Shown: in pieces, positions 51,981-59,470 of the stretch
Layout: each line of letters opens with the position of its first letter
How positions within the stretch are numbered: position 1 is the stretch's first letter
NCBI RefSeq assembly: GCF_008370325.1
Contig: NZ_VNIP01000011.1
Coordinates: 620,001 to 684,000 of the forward strand
DNA from: Martinezella tropici
GTDB taxonomy: Bacteria > Pseudomonadota > Alphaproteobacteria > Rhizobiales > Rhizobiaceae
Reading direction: 5' to 3'
Length of the DNA: 64,000 bases
Position numbers and translations under genes: made by a program
Notes under the pieces: generated by a model
Database searches by the model: none
What the model was told of the DNA's origin: nothing
Seen by the model: the letters and a program-made list of their open reading frames with translations, nothing else

Positions 51981-52005
51981 TGGACATGATGTGATAGGCC
52001 AACGG
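51981..52005 (+). repeat. 25-base direct repeat, copy B
   Basis: Exact copy of 51877-51901. It is preceded by GGCGGC, which is also present before copy A (with one extra A), so the similarity extends to about 31 bases. Confidence 0.95.
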
Positions 52006-52043
52006 TCTGTTACGATTGTTCAATCCGACATCCGGAATTGACG

Positions 52044-52070
52044 AAGGGCGGCTCTCGAGCCGCCCTTTTC
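52044..52070 (+). terminator. Terminator of groES-groEL
   Basis: Stem AAGGGCGGCTC / GAGCCGCCCTT with a 2-base loop, followed by TTCGTTT. It lies about 150 bases past the groEL stop, beyond the duplicated segment. Confidence 0.82.
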
Positions 52071-52375
52071 GTTTGTGGGTCTATAGTTTCGATGCAGACC
52101 GGCAAGTTTCGCGGTAGCGCAAATTTACGCAAATTGCCCCATTGCCGTTTTCGAAAAAGCTCTTATAAATCGCAGCGCAGCGATTTTAGAGGGTTAGCTG
52201 CAATGCACGCAAATTTTACTTATTTTCGGCACGCTTAATCGGCGCCTGCGCGTGGGCATGACCTTGAGAATTGATAGGCGTCCGGATTTTTTACTTGAAA
52301 TGACTTCGCAGACGGGATCGACAGCCCGGAAGACGCTGGGAATTTGGATGAAGCGCAGGAGGATCATGCGCTTAA
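52071..52375. other. Intergenic region after groEL
   Basis: 305 bases. It contains three ACGCAAATT/GCGCAAATT-type repeats (near 52117, 52127, 52206) and an imperfect palindrome with arms AAATCGC and GCGATTT near 52170. A 65-codon plus-strand frame at 52252-52449 overlaps the next gene and is not convincing. Confidence 0.45.
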
Positions 52376-52834
52376 GTGGGGATCATCTTGTTCAAAATTG
52401 CCAAGGCCAATTTTGCCGCACCGTTTGCGCCGGGTTCGCTGGAGTTTGACGGTCACAATCCTGAGCTGCTCGCGCAGTTCTGCGTTTCCGAGGGCTGGAC
52501 GGGCGACCTGTCGAGCGGCATCATCAAGCTCGGGCAATGGAGCACGATGCTGCACGGCCTGAGCTCTTCGGAATGCGGCCTGCTGAGCCTGATGCACTGC
52601 TATGACGTGCAAGATCGCGTGCGTATCCTCGATCTATTCGAACAGGCGGCAACCACCAATTCCTCTTTCTGCTATTCCACCACGACGCTTGGCGCCAGCG
52701 GTCATCGCCAGCCGATTTTTTGCGTCGGCGAATCCGTTGCCGCGGATGGGCAACACACCGGCAGCATGATCGGCGTCTTTCTGTTTCCACGCTTCAAGCT
52801 GGAGCCGGGCAGCCAGTTGGCGAGCCGGCAGTAA
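52376..52834 (+). CDS. Hypothetical protein, PAS-like or ligand-binding fold suspected
   Basis: A 152-residue soluble protein, not recognised. It reads FKIAKANFAAPFAPGSLEFD then PELLAQFCVSEGWTGDLSSG, with five cysteines and a C-terminal MIGVFLFPRFKLEPGS strand. No signal or membrane helix. The start is unclear: the GTG at 52376 is the first codon after an in-frame stop, and AGGAGG ends 13 bases upstream; a TTG at 52388 is an alternative. The well-placed ATG at 52366 is in another frame. Third-position bias over the body is gene-like, so I regard it as real. Confidence 0.68.
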   Translation: MGIILFKIAKANFAAPFAPGSLEFDGHNPELLAQFCVSEGWTGDLSSGIIKLGQWSTMLHGLSSSECGLLSLMHCYDVQDRVRILDLFEQAATTNSSFCYSTTTLGASGHRQPIFCVGESVAADGQHTGSMIGVFLFPRFKLEPGSQLASRQ

Positions 52835-52900
52835 AAACGACTGCAGATGACGGTCAGGTGAATCCGTCATCGCCTGACCAGCTCACGAACTCGAATCCAA

Positions 52901-53608
52901 TCAATCCCGCTTCGGAATATTAAGGCCCCGCTGACTTGCTGGACGTGCGAGAGCGCGGTCAAGCCACCTCATGACCGAGGGGAAGCTTTCGAACTCCAGA
53001 ACCTCACGGCCGCCATAAAACACATCGACGCCGCGGACCCATGGGAAGGTTGTGATGTCGGCAATGGTATATTCATCGCCCATGATCCACTGGCGCCCCT
53101 GCAGACGGTCCTCTAGCACGCTCAGCAGGCGCTTGGCCTCGTCACGGTAACGCTCGACCGGGTAGGAGTTGTTGGCGACCTTTTCGGCCGCGAATTTGAA
53201 GAAATGACCGAACTGGCCGAACATCGGGCCGATGCCGGCCATCTGGAAGAAGACCCATTCCAGCGTTTCGTAACGCCCGGCTGCATCGCTCGGGATAAGC
53301 TTGCCGGTCTTTTCCGCGAGATAGACCAGGATCGCGCCCGATTCGAACAGACCGATCGGTTTGCCATCGGGACCATTGGGATCGATGATCGCGGGAATGC
53401 GGCCGTTCGGATTCAGCGAAACGAATTCCGGCGACTTCTGATCATTGGTGCCGAAAGAAACCAGGTGCGGCTCATAGGGCAGACCAAGTTCCTCGAGCGC
53501 GATCGAAACCTTCACGCCATTCGGCGTCGGCAGCGAATAGAGCTGGATGATATCAGGATTGCTGGCGGGCCAGCGCTTCGTAATCGGAAACGAGGACAGA
53601 TCGGCCAT
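52901..53608 (-). CDS. Glutathione S-transferase family protein, YghU-like
   Basis: A 235-residue protein with a thioredoxin-fold N-terminal domain (DIIQLYSLPTPNGVKVSIAL, LNPNGRIPAIIDPNG, LFESGAILVYLAEKTG) and an all-helical C-terminal domain. It matches the YghU/YfcG (Nu-class) group with disulfide-bond reductase activity towards small molecules and glutathionyl peroxides. The TPNG region takes the place of a catalytic Cys/Ser. The start is the ATG at 53608 with GGAAGGAAA upstream. It is divergent from doxX. Confidence 0.9.
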   Translation of the reverse strand: MADLSSFPITKRWPASNPDIIQLYSLPTPNGVKVSIALEELGLPYEPHLVSFGTNDQKSPEFVSLNPNGRIPAIIDPNGPDGKPIGLFESGAILVYLAEKTGKLIPSDAAGRYETLEWVFFQMAGIGPMFGQFGHFFKFAAEKVANNSYPVERYRDEAKRLLSVLEDRLQGRQWIMGDEYTIADITTFPWVRGVDVFYGGREVLEFESFPSVMRWLDRALARPASQRGLNIPKRD

Positions 53609-53654
53609 GGGATTTCCTTCCAAAGATCATGATTTGGCGAACAAATTTGCGCCA

Positions 53655-53669
53655 CCATATCCGATATGG
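53655..53669. promoter_or_regulatory. 15-base palindrome upstream of gst
   Basis: CCATATC-C-GATATGG, exact arms, 47 bases upstream of the gst start. Candidate operator in the gst-doxX divergent region. Confidence 0.5.
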
Positions 53670-53700
53670 AGCCGATGGGAAGAGCGCATAAATCGCACCA

Positions 53701-53736
53701 TTGTTCAATAATTGTGAACTAATTGTGCGCAGTTGT
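53701..53736. promoter_or_regulatory. Helically phased TTGT repeats and dyad upstream of doxX
   Basis: TTGT occurs at 53701, 53712, 53723 and 53733, i.e. every 10-11 bases. Within it lies the dyad GTTCA-N7-TGAAC (53703-53719). The spacing suggests a protein array bound to one face of the helix. Confidence 0.5.
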
Positions 53737-53823
53737 TTATCTTTTCAATTGCCTGAAAATCACGAATATCTGCCTCCAGAAATTGTCGCCACCCGATCCG
53801 AACTAAATTTACTGGAGATCGTC

Positions 53824-54267
53824 ATGTCCAATACCAACAACATCATCATTCTCGTGGCGCGCATTCTGCTCGCATTCATGTTCATCTTCGCCGGCTTCGG
53901 CAAGCTGACCGATCCGTCCGGCACCGCCGGCATGATCGCCGGCGCCGGCCTGCCCGCTTCGACGCTGCTGACCTATGTCGCCGGCGCCTTCGAATTCATC
54001 ACCGGCGTCTGCGTCCTTATCGGCTTCCAGGTCCGCATCGTCGGCTGGCTGCTTGCCGCTTTCTGCGTCTTCACCGGCGTCGTCTTCCATCTGCCGACCG
54101 TCAACGTTCCGGATTTCCCGGCGGCCGCCAATGGTTGGATCAACGGCCTGAACTTCGTCAATTTCCTGAAGAACGTCACGCTCGCCGGCGCCTACATCAT
54201 GCTCGCCACCAATGGCGCAGGTGTTTACTCGGTCGATGCACGCCGCGGCGCCTACGCTGCAGCCTGA
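53824..54267 (+). CDS. DoxX-family membrane protein
   Basis: A 147-residue integral membrane protein with four hydrophobic segments (e.g. IIILVARILLAFMFIFAGFG and GWLLAAFCVFTGVVFHL). DoxX/YphA-type proteins take part in redox or detoxification functions with thiol partners; the GST divergent from it fits that. GGAG precedes the ATG at 53824. The upstream frame is open to 53701 but without family features. A strong terminator follows. Confidence 0.87.
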   Translation: MSNTNNIIILVARILLAFMFIFAGFGKLTDPSGTAGMIAGAGLPASTLLTYVAGAFEFITGVCVLIGFQVRIVGWLLAAFCVFTGVVFHLPTVNVPDFPAAANGWINGLNFVNFLKNVTLAGAYIMLATNGAGVYSVDARRGAYAAA

Positions 54268-54288
54268 TTACCGCATACTTCCCAAGAC

Positions 54289-54324
54289 AAAAGGCCCGCC
54301 GGAATTCCGGCGGGCCTTTTTTTT
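54289..54324. terminator. Bidirectional terminator between doxX and hisG
   Basis: Stem AAGGCCCGCCGG / CCGGCGGGCCTT around AATT, with eight T on the plus strand and TTTTGTCTT on the minus strand. It serves both converging genes. Confidence 0.92.
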
Positions 54325-54346
54325 GCGCGAATGGGAAACTGAAAGG

Positions 54347-55042
54347 TCAGAGCGCGCTGCGCACTGCCGAGATGATGCGCTGAACCATCGGATCGCCCTC
54401 GTGGCTTCCCTTGCGGGCACGCACCAGGCAAGCCTCCGAGCGCAGGATGATCCCATCCGACAGGACCTTCAAATGGTTCGCCCGCAGCGTCGAGCCCGTA
54501 GACGTAATGTCGACGACGATGTCGGCCGAGCCCGCGGCCGGCGCCCCTTCGGTCGCACCGAGACTTTCGACGATACGATAGAGCTGGATGCCGTGCTGGC
54601 GCGAAAAGAACTGCTGCGTCAGCCGCCAGTATTTCGTCGCGACCGTCAGCCTGCGGCCATGACGGGCACGGAAATCGGCCGCAACATCGCCGAGATCGGC
54701 CATGGTGTCGACATCGAGCCAGATATCCGGCACTGCGACCACGACATCGGCATGGCCAAATCCAAGCCTTGCGCAGAACTCGACGCGGCGATCGGCCTCC
54801 GCCATGCCCTCGCGCACGAGGTCTTCGCCGGTAATGCCGAAATCCACGCTGCCATTGCCGATCTCGCGCGAGATTTCCGAAGCCGACAGGAAGGCGATCT
54901 CGACGCCTTCCAAGCCTTCGACACGGCCGCGATAGGAGCGATCATTGCCGACAGCGACGATGGTCATGCCGGCACGCTCGAAAACAGCCGAGCAATCGTC
55001 CTTCATCCGGCCCTTGGAGGGAAGCGCTATCGTGATAGTCAT
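54347..55042 (-). CDS. hisG: ATP phosphoribosyltransferase, short form
   Basis: A 231-residue catalytic subunit for the first step of histidine synthesis. It begins TITIALPSKGRMKDDCSAVF and carries SADIVVDITSTGSTLRANHL (PRPP loop in DITSTGSTLRAN). It lacks the C-terminal regulatory domain, so it depends on HisZ. The ATG overlaps the hisZ stop by one base. Confidence 0.96.
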   Translation of the reverse strand: MTITIALPSKGRMKDDCSAVFERAGMTIVAVGNDRSYRGRVEGLEGVEIAFLSASEISREIGNGSVDFGITGEDLVREGMAEADRRVEFCARLGFGHADVVVAVPDIWLDVDTMADLGDVAADFRARHGRRLTVATKYWRLTQQFFSRQHGIQLYRIVESLGATEGAPAAGSADIVVDITSTGSTLRANHLKVLSDGIILRSEACLVRARKGSHEGDPMVQRIISAVRSAL

Positions 55043-56160
55043 CAGGCCGCCCTCGCGGTTTCGATGCGGTCGAGCCAGAGCGCGAAGCCGACAGCCGGAA
55101 TGTGACCCTTGGCACCGAGCAGGGTCATCAGCCGGTCGAAGCGGCCGCCCCCGGCGAGCATCGCGCTCGATCCTTCCACCGTCACTTCGAAGACGAGGCC
55201 GGTATAGTAATCAAGTGGGCGACCGAAGGCGGCGCGATAGTCGATCTTCGCGGTATCGACGCCGGCATCTGCCAATGCTTTGACGCGGGCGTCGAAATTC
55301 TTCAGAGCCGCGCCCAGCTCCAGTTCTGCCGCATCGGCAAAGCCGGCCAGCGCCGCGGAAGCATCCGCCAACGGCACGGTTAGCGATAGAAACTCCTCCA
55401 GTACACGAAAGGCGGCGTCATCGAGCCGCGTTTCCGACAGGACCAGCTTCTCGCGAAGGCGGCGAGCGATTTCCTGCGGCGAGCGGCTGGCATTGGTGGA
55501 ATAGCCGGTAGCCTGCATGGTGGCATCGATATGCTTGACCAGCCCCTGCTCGTCGCCGCGGCTGAGGAAATCGAGCGCATGCGCATCGAGCCCCGTGACA
55601 GGCGGCGGGCTTGCGAGACGCTCCAGCAGGGTTTCGAGCTGCATCATATTGCCGAAAGCGTGGATCAGCCGCTTCTGCCAGCCTGTGGGCAGGCCGAGCG
55701 CCTGGACCACAGCCTCGAACACGGCCTGATCGCCCAAGGTCACCGAAAGCGGCTTGCCCGGGACCAGGCGGGTCAGAATACCGATGGCGTCACCGACGGC
55801 GCGGGCATCAGCGCTTGCCGTATCGCCATCGCCCAGATCCTCGATGCCGGCCTGATAGAACTCATGCCCGCCCTCGCGGCGTTGGCGAAAGATCTCGCCG
55901 AGATAGGAATAACGCTTCGGCGTGCCCGTGGCGGTTTCGATGTGGCGCAGACAGACCGGGATCGTGAACTCCGGACGCAGGCAAAGGCTGGCACCCGTTT
56001 CGCTTTCGGTCATGAAGATGCGCCGGCGAAGATCCTCGCCGGCCATGTCGAGAAAGGGCTCGGCCGGCTGGATGATGGGCGTGTCCACCCTCTCCGTTCC
56101 GCGAACCGAGAATTCGTCTAGCAGATCGCTGGCAAAGTTCGGAAGATTGATCAGGGGCAT
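55042..56160 (-). CDS. hisZ: ATP phosphoribosyltransferase regulatory subunit
   Basis: A 372-residue histidyl-tRNA-synthetase paralogue that activates and feedback-regulates HisG. Class II motifs are present but altered: PIIQPAEPFLDMAG, LCLRPEFTIPVCLRHIE, KRYSYLGEIFRQRREGGHEF and MLAGGGRFDRLMTLLGA. It cannot charge tRNA. It lies between hisS and hisG; the 192-base hisS-hisZ gap contains palindromic repeats. Confidence 0.95.
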   Translation of the reverse strand: MPLINLPNFASDLLDEFSVRGTERVDTPIIQPAEPFLDMAGEDLRRRIFMTESETGASLCLRPEFTIPVCLRHIETATGTPKRYSYLGEIFRQRREGGHEFYQAGIEDLGDGDTASADARAVGDAIGILTRLVPGKPLSVTLGDQAVFEAVVQALGLPTGWQKRLIHAFGNMMQLETLLERLASPPPVTGLDAHALDFLSRGDEQGLVKHIDATMQATGYSTNASRSPQEIARRLREKLVLSETRLDDAAFRVLEEFLSLTVPLADASAALAGFADAAELELGAALKNFDARVKALADAGVDTAKIDYRAAFGRPLDYYTGLVFEVTVEGSSAMLAGGGRFDRLMTLLGAKGHIPAVGFALWLDRIETARAA

Positions 56161-56162
56161 GG

Positions 56163-56345
56163 GCTCAGAACTCCACTAAAGCCCCCCATCCGGCCTGTCG
56201 GCCACCTTCTCCCCGTTTGGACGGGGAGAAGGGGATCGGCGCGCCATCTATCTCCCCTCACCTCTGTGAGAATCGATGGGCTGCGGCAAAAGAGGTCGTC
56301 CCCTCTCCCCGCCAGCGGGGAGAGGGCTAGGGTGAGGGGCAAAGC
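56163..56345. repeat. RIME-like palindromic repeat cluster in hisS-hisZ
   Basis: Two 12-base-pair hairpins (56205-56232: CCTTCTCCCCGT / ACGGGGAGAAGG; 56301-56326: CCCTCTCCCCGC / GCGGGGAGAGGG), the second flanked by CCCCTCACC (56254-56262) and GGTGAGGGG (56331-56339). These resemble Rhizobium intergenic mosaic elements. The cluster fills nearly the whole gap between hisS and hisZ. Confidence 0.8.
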
Positions 56346-56352
56346 CACGCAC

Positions 56353-57876
56353 TCAGACATTGCCGAGTGCCTTCTTCCGGTCTTCCGCCTGTGCCGCCAA
56401 GATAGCCTTGACCTTCGCGATCAGCTCGGCTTCCGGCACGGTTTCCTGCGCCACACGCGCCTCACGCCAGCTGGCATTGTCTTCGATCTCGCCGGAAAGA
56501 CGCTTGCCCTCGATCAGATCCTTGATCTGGACGACACCCTGAGCGCGCTCGTCGCCACCCTGGATGATGGCGATCGGGCAGCCGCGGCGGTCGGCATATT
56601 TCAGCTGGTTGCCGAACTTCTTCCAATTGCCCTGGAACATCTCGGCGCGGATGCCGGCGGCACGCAATTGCTGCGTGAAGCGCTGATAGCGTCCCATGGC
56701 ATCGACATCGCCATCCATGACGGTGACGAGCACGGGCTCGACCACCTCTTCGGTGCCGAGCTTGCCGAGGTTCTTCAGCGCCGTCATCAGGCGCGACACG
56801 CCGATGGAGAAGCCGGTGGCCGGCACCGGCTGGCCCATGAAGCGCGAGACGAGCCCGTCATAACGGCCACCGCCGCCGACGGAGCCGAAAACGACCTTCT
56901 CGCCCTTCTCGTTGGTGACGTCGAACAGCAGCTCAGCCTCGTAGACCGGGCCGGTATAGTATTCGAGGCCACGCACGACGGAAGGATCGATCTTGATGCG
57001 ATCCGCCTCATAGCCGGCACTGGTGACGAGGCTGCCAATGAAGTTCAGTTCCTCGACGCCTTCGCTGCCATTGGACGTACCGGCGACGAGCTCGGCAAGC
57101 TGAGCCGCACTTTCGGCGTAGTCCTTGATGCCGACGAAGAACAGCACCTTCTCGATCTGATCGGCGTTGAGGCCAGCACCCTTGGTGAAGTCACCTGACT
57201 CATCCTTGCGACCGGGACCGAGCAGCAGCGCCACGCCTTCCGGGCCAAACTTGTCGAGCTTGTCGATGGCACGCAGCACGCTCAGCCGCTGCGCAGCCTT
57301 GTCATCGCCACCGAGACCGATCGCTTCCAGTACGCCGTCGAGAACCTTGCGGTTGTTGACGCGGATCACATAGTCGCCGCGCTTGATGCCGAGGGCTTCC
57401 AGCGTATCGGCCATCATCATGCACATCTCGGCATCCGCCTGCACGCCCGGCGCGCCGACGGTATCGGCATCGAACTGCATGAACTGGCGGAAACGCCCCG
57501 GGCCTGGCTTCTCGTTGCGGAATACATAGCCGGCGCGATAGGTGCGGTAGGGAAGCTGGATCTCGTTGAAATTCTCGGCGACATGACGGGCGAGCGGCGC
57601 CGTCAGGTCGTAGCGCAGCGACATCCACTGCTCATCATCATCCTGAAGCGAGAACACGCCCTCGTTCGGCCGGTCGCTGTCGGGCAGGAACTTGCCAAGC
57701 GCATCGGTATATTCGAACAGCGGCGTTTCGACAGGATCGAAACCATAATGCTCATACACGGCCCGGATCTTTGCGGTCATTTCGTTAACGGCGCGAATAT
57801 CGCTGGCCGAACGATCGACAAAGCCACGCGGCAGGCGGGCCTTGAGCTTCTGTGGTTTCTTCTGTTTGTCGCTCAT
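56353..57876 (-). CDS. hisS: Histidyl-tRNA synthetase
   Basis: A 507-residue class II synthetase. Motifs: LPRGFVDRSASDIRAVNEMT near the N terminus, YRTYRAGYVFRNEKPGPGRF (motif 2, with the Arg), GLEYYTGPVYEAELLF and VGGGGRYDGLVSRFM (motif 3 region). An insertion of Gly/Lys-rich sequence is seen near residues 225-240 (LLGPGRKDESGDFTKGAG). It is upstream of hisZ-hisG on the same strand, linking charging and biosynthesis of histidine. Confidence 0.96.
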   Translation of the reverse strand: MSDKQKKPQKLKARLPRGFVDRSASDIRAVNEMTAKIRAVYEHYGFDPVETPLFEYTDALGKFLPDSDRPNEGVFSLQDDDEQWMSLRYDLTAPLARHVAENFNEIQLPYRTYRAGYVFRNEKPGPGRFRQFMQFDADTVGAPGVQADAEMCMMMADTLEALGIKRGDYVIRVNNRKVLDGVLEAIGLGGDDKAAQRLSVLRAIDKLDKFGPEGVALLLGPGRKDESGDFTKGAGLNADQIEKVLFFVGIKDYAESAAQLAELVAGTSNGSEGVEELNFIGSLVTSAGYEADRIKIDPSVVRGLEYYTGPVYEAELLFDVTNEKGEKVVFGSVGGGGRYDGLVSRFMGQPVPATGFSIGVSRLMTALKNLGKLGTEEVVEPVLVTVMDGDVDAMGRYQRFTQQLRAAGIRAEMFQGNWKKFGNQLKYADRRGCPIAIIQGGDERAQGVVQIKDLIEGKRLSGEIEDNASWREARVAQETVPEAELIAKVKAILAAQAEDRKKALGNV

Positions 57877-58001
57877 CTGTAGGGTAATCCGGTACGGGAA
57901 CAGTCGCGGTTAACTAGCGGATTGGGCTGGATGCGGCAAGGATTGTTATATGTTAGCGGCGGACAAAACCGAGAAAAGCCAGAGAAGGCAGCATAGAGAC
58001 C

Positions 58002-58529
58002 ATGCCACACGCAATCGTTTTGAAATGTACCGATGATAGCGCCTCTCCAGTGCTGAATCTCTGGCGGGAGGCGAGCCGGTTCGAAAGTTCTCCATCGATG
58101 CAGGCACTGGACTATCCGCCGCATCTGACATTTGCTGTTTATGAGGACATTGCCCTTTCCTCGCTTGTCGCCGCCGCTCAAAAGGCCTTCGCAAACTTAC
58201 CGCCGCTATCGGTCGAGTTTTCAGGGATTGGCCATTTTCCAAACGAGATGCTGGTGCTCTGGGCACGTCCGGCGGACGATCGGATTCTGAGGCGGATACA
58301 CCGCGCTATTCACGACGAGATCGATCCTGCCCTTTGTCATGAGCATTCCCGCCCGGATCGCTGGCAGCCGCATTGCACCATCGCGATGAAGATCTCCGCA
58401 AGCGCGGCGGAACAGGCACTGACATGGGCGGCGGCAAAGGAAGCTCGGTTCACACTCAGCTTCGATGCTGTGGATTGTCTGAGCTTTCCTCCAATCGAAA
58501 TCCTGGGAGAAGTCAAATTGCTGCCTTGA
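58002..58529 (+). CDS. 2'-5' RNA ligase / 2H phosphoesterase family protein
   Basis: A 175-residue protein with two HxTx motifs, HLTF at about residue 47 and HCTI at about 125, as in the LigT/2H family (cyclic phosphodiesterases, RNA 2'-5' ligase). No partner gene is adjacent. It is divergent from hisS across 125 bases. The substrate is unknown; RNA repair or nucleotide hydrolysis are both possible. Confidence 0.83.
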   Translation: MPHAIVLKCTDDSASPVLNLWREASRFESSPSMQALDYPPHLTFAVYEDIALSSLVAAAQKAFANLPPLSVEFSGIGHFPNEMLVLWARPADDRILRRIHRAIHDEIDPALCHEHSRPDRWQPHCTIAMKISASAAEQALTWAAAKEARFTLSFDAVDCLSFPPIEILGEVKLLP

Positions 58530-58598
58530 TCGCCTTCCAGTGTTCCGGCAATGCAATTTGCGCTTGCCTTCGCGGGTAGCGCAGCTAGGTTCTTCTTC

Positions 58599-58976
58599 AT
58601 GCGTTTCTTTGCCATCCTGACAATGGTGATTGCCTGGCTGTTCTACGGTGCTATGCCGGCGCTGGCGAATTGTCCTATCTGCGATTCCGGAACTGCAATG
58701 CCCGTTGCATCGGCCATGAGCATGCATGAAGGCATGGCCGATATGCCTGGCATGGCCGGCCACGGTGATATGGCGCAGCATCAGGAAAAGAAGCCGGAGA
58801 ATCCTTGCGCCGGTGGCATGGCGCATGTCGCGTCCTGTGCCGCCTGTCTTGCCCTGACGCCGGCTCTCGCTTTCGAAAGTGGCAAGAACGCATTCTCGTA
58901 TCCGGCTCCTTCATCCGGCCAACGTCTTGTCGATTCGCGTCCGCAGCCGACGCCGCCCCCTCCCCGTTTCGCCTGA
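58599..58976 (+). CDS. Secreted Cys/Met/His-rich protein, probable copper-binding
   Basis: A 125-residue exported protein. Signal peptide MRFFAILTMVIAWLFYGAMP, then NCPICDSG, a Met/His-rich run (MSMHEGMADMPGMAGHGDMA), and PCAGGMAHVASCAACLAL with four more cysteines. It resembles DUF2946-type proteins. Its Met/His content and adjacency to the DUF305 gene suggest copper binding in the periplasm (inference). The C terminus is a Pro-rich tail. The ATG at 58599 is used because it begins the signal peptide. Confidence 0.72.
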   Translation: MRFFAILTMVIAWLFYGAMPALANCPICDSGTAMPVASAMSMHEGMADMPGMAGHGDMAQHQEKKPENPCAGGMAHVASCAACLALTPALAFESGKNAFSYPAPSSGQRLVDSRPQPTPPPPRFA

Positions 58977-59050
58977 CGATCATCTGCATTCACTCCACGA
59001 GCGGCTTTCCGCTCAAATCCAGATACCGTCCAGAAACGGAGAGAATACCT

Positions 59051-59419
59051 ATGTCTACTTCAAAATCGCTGATCCTCGCCGGCGTATTCGCCTTTGCCCT
59101 CGCTCTTCCTGCCTTTGCCGACGACATGAAGGGCATGGATATGAGCAAGCCCATGGGCGACCAGAGCGCCTCCAGCAAGGCGTTCAACGACGCGATGGGC
59201 AAGATGCACAAGAACATGATGATCAATTACAGCGGCGACGCCGACGCGGATTTCGTCCGCGGCATGATCCCGCATCATCAGGGTGCGATCGACATGGCAA
59301 AGATCGAGCTGAAATACGGAAAAGACCCGGAACTGCGCAAACTGGCGCAGGGCGTCATCACCGCGCAGGAAGCCGAGATCAAGGAAATGAAAGCCTGGCT
59401 GAAGAAGCACGGCAACTAA
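59051..59419 (+). CDS. DUF305/CopM-like periplasmic protein
   Basis: A 122-residue secreted protein with signal peptide (LILAGVFAFALALPAFA) and the DUF305 core FVRGMIPHHQGAIDMAKIEL. It contains ten Met, many in MxxM or DMKGMDM arrangement, and the His-His pair of the family. CopM-type members bind Cu(I)/Ag(I) and protect against copper. GGAGAG precedes the ATG. The gap to the previous gene is 74 bases, so they are probably one operon. Confidence 0.87.
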   Translation: MSTSKSLILAGVFAFALALPAFADDMKGMDMSKPMGDQSASSKAFNDAMGKMHKNMMINYSGDADADFVRGMIPHHQGAIDMAKIELKYGKDPELRKLAQGVITAQEAEIKEMKAWLKKHGN

Positions 59420-59434
59420 TTCGCCCGATAGCGG

Positions 59435-59470
59435 GAGGCGGCATTCGTGCCGTCTCTCTCTCTCTCTCTC
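59435..59470 (+). terminator. Hairpin plus (TC)9 tract after the DUF305 gene
   Basis: Arms GAGGCGGCA and TGCCGTCTC (one G-U pair) around TTCG, followed by nine TC units (59453-59470). It could act as a weak terminator for the plus-strand genes. The last TC unit overlaps the LysR stop codon. Confidence 0.5.
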
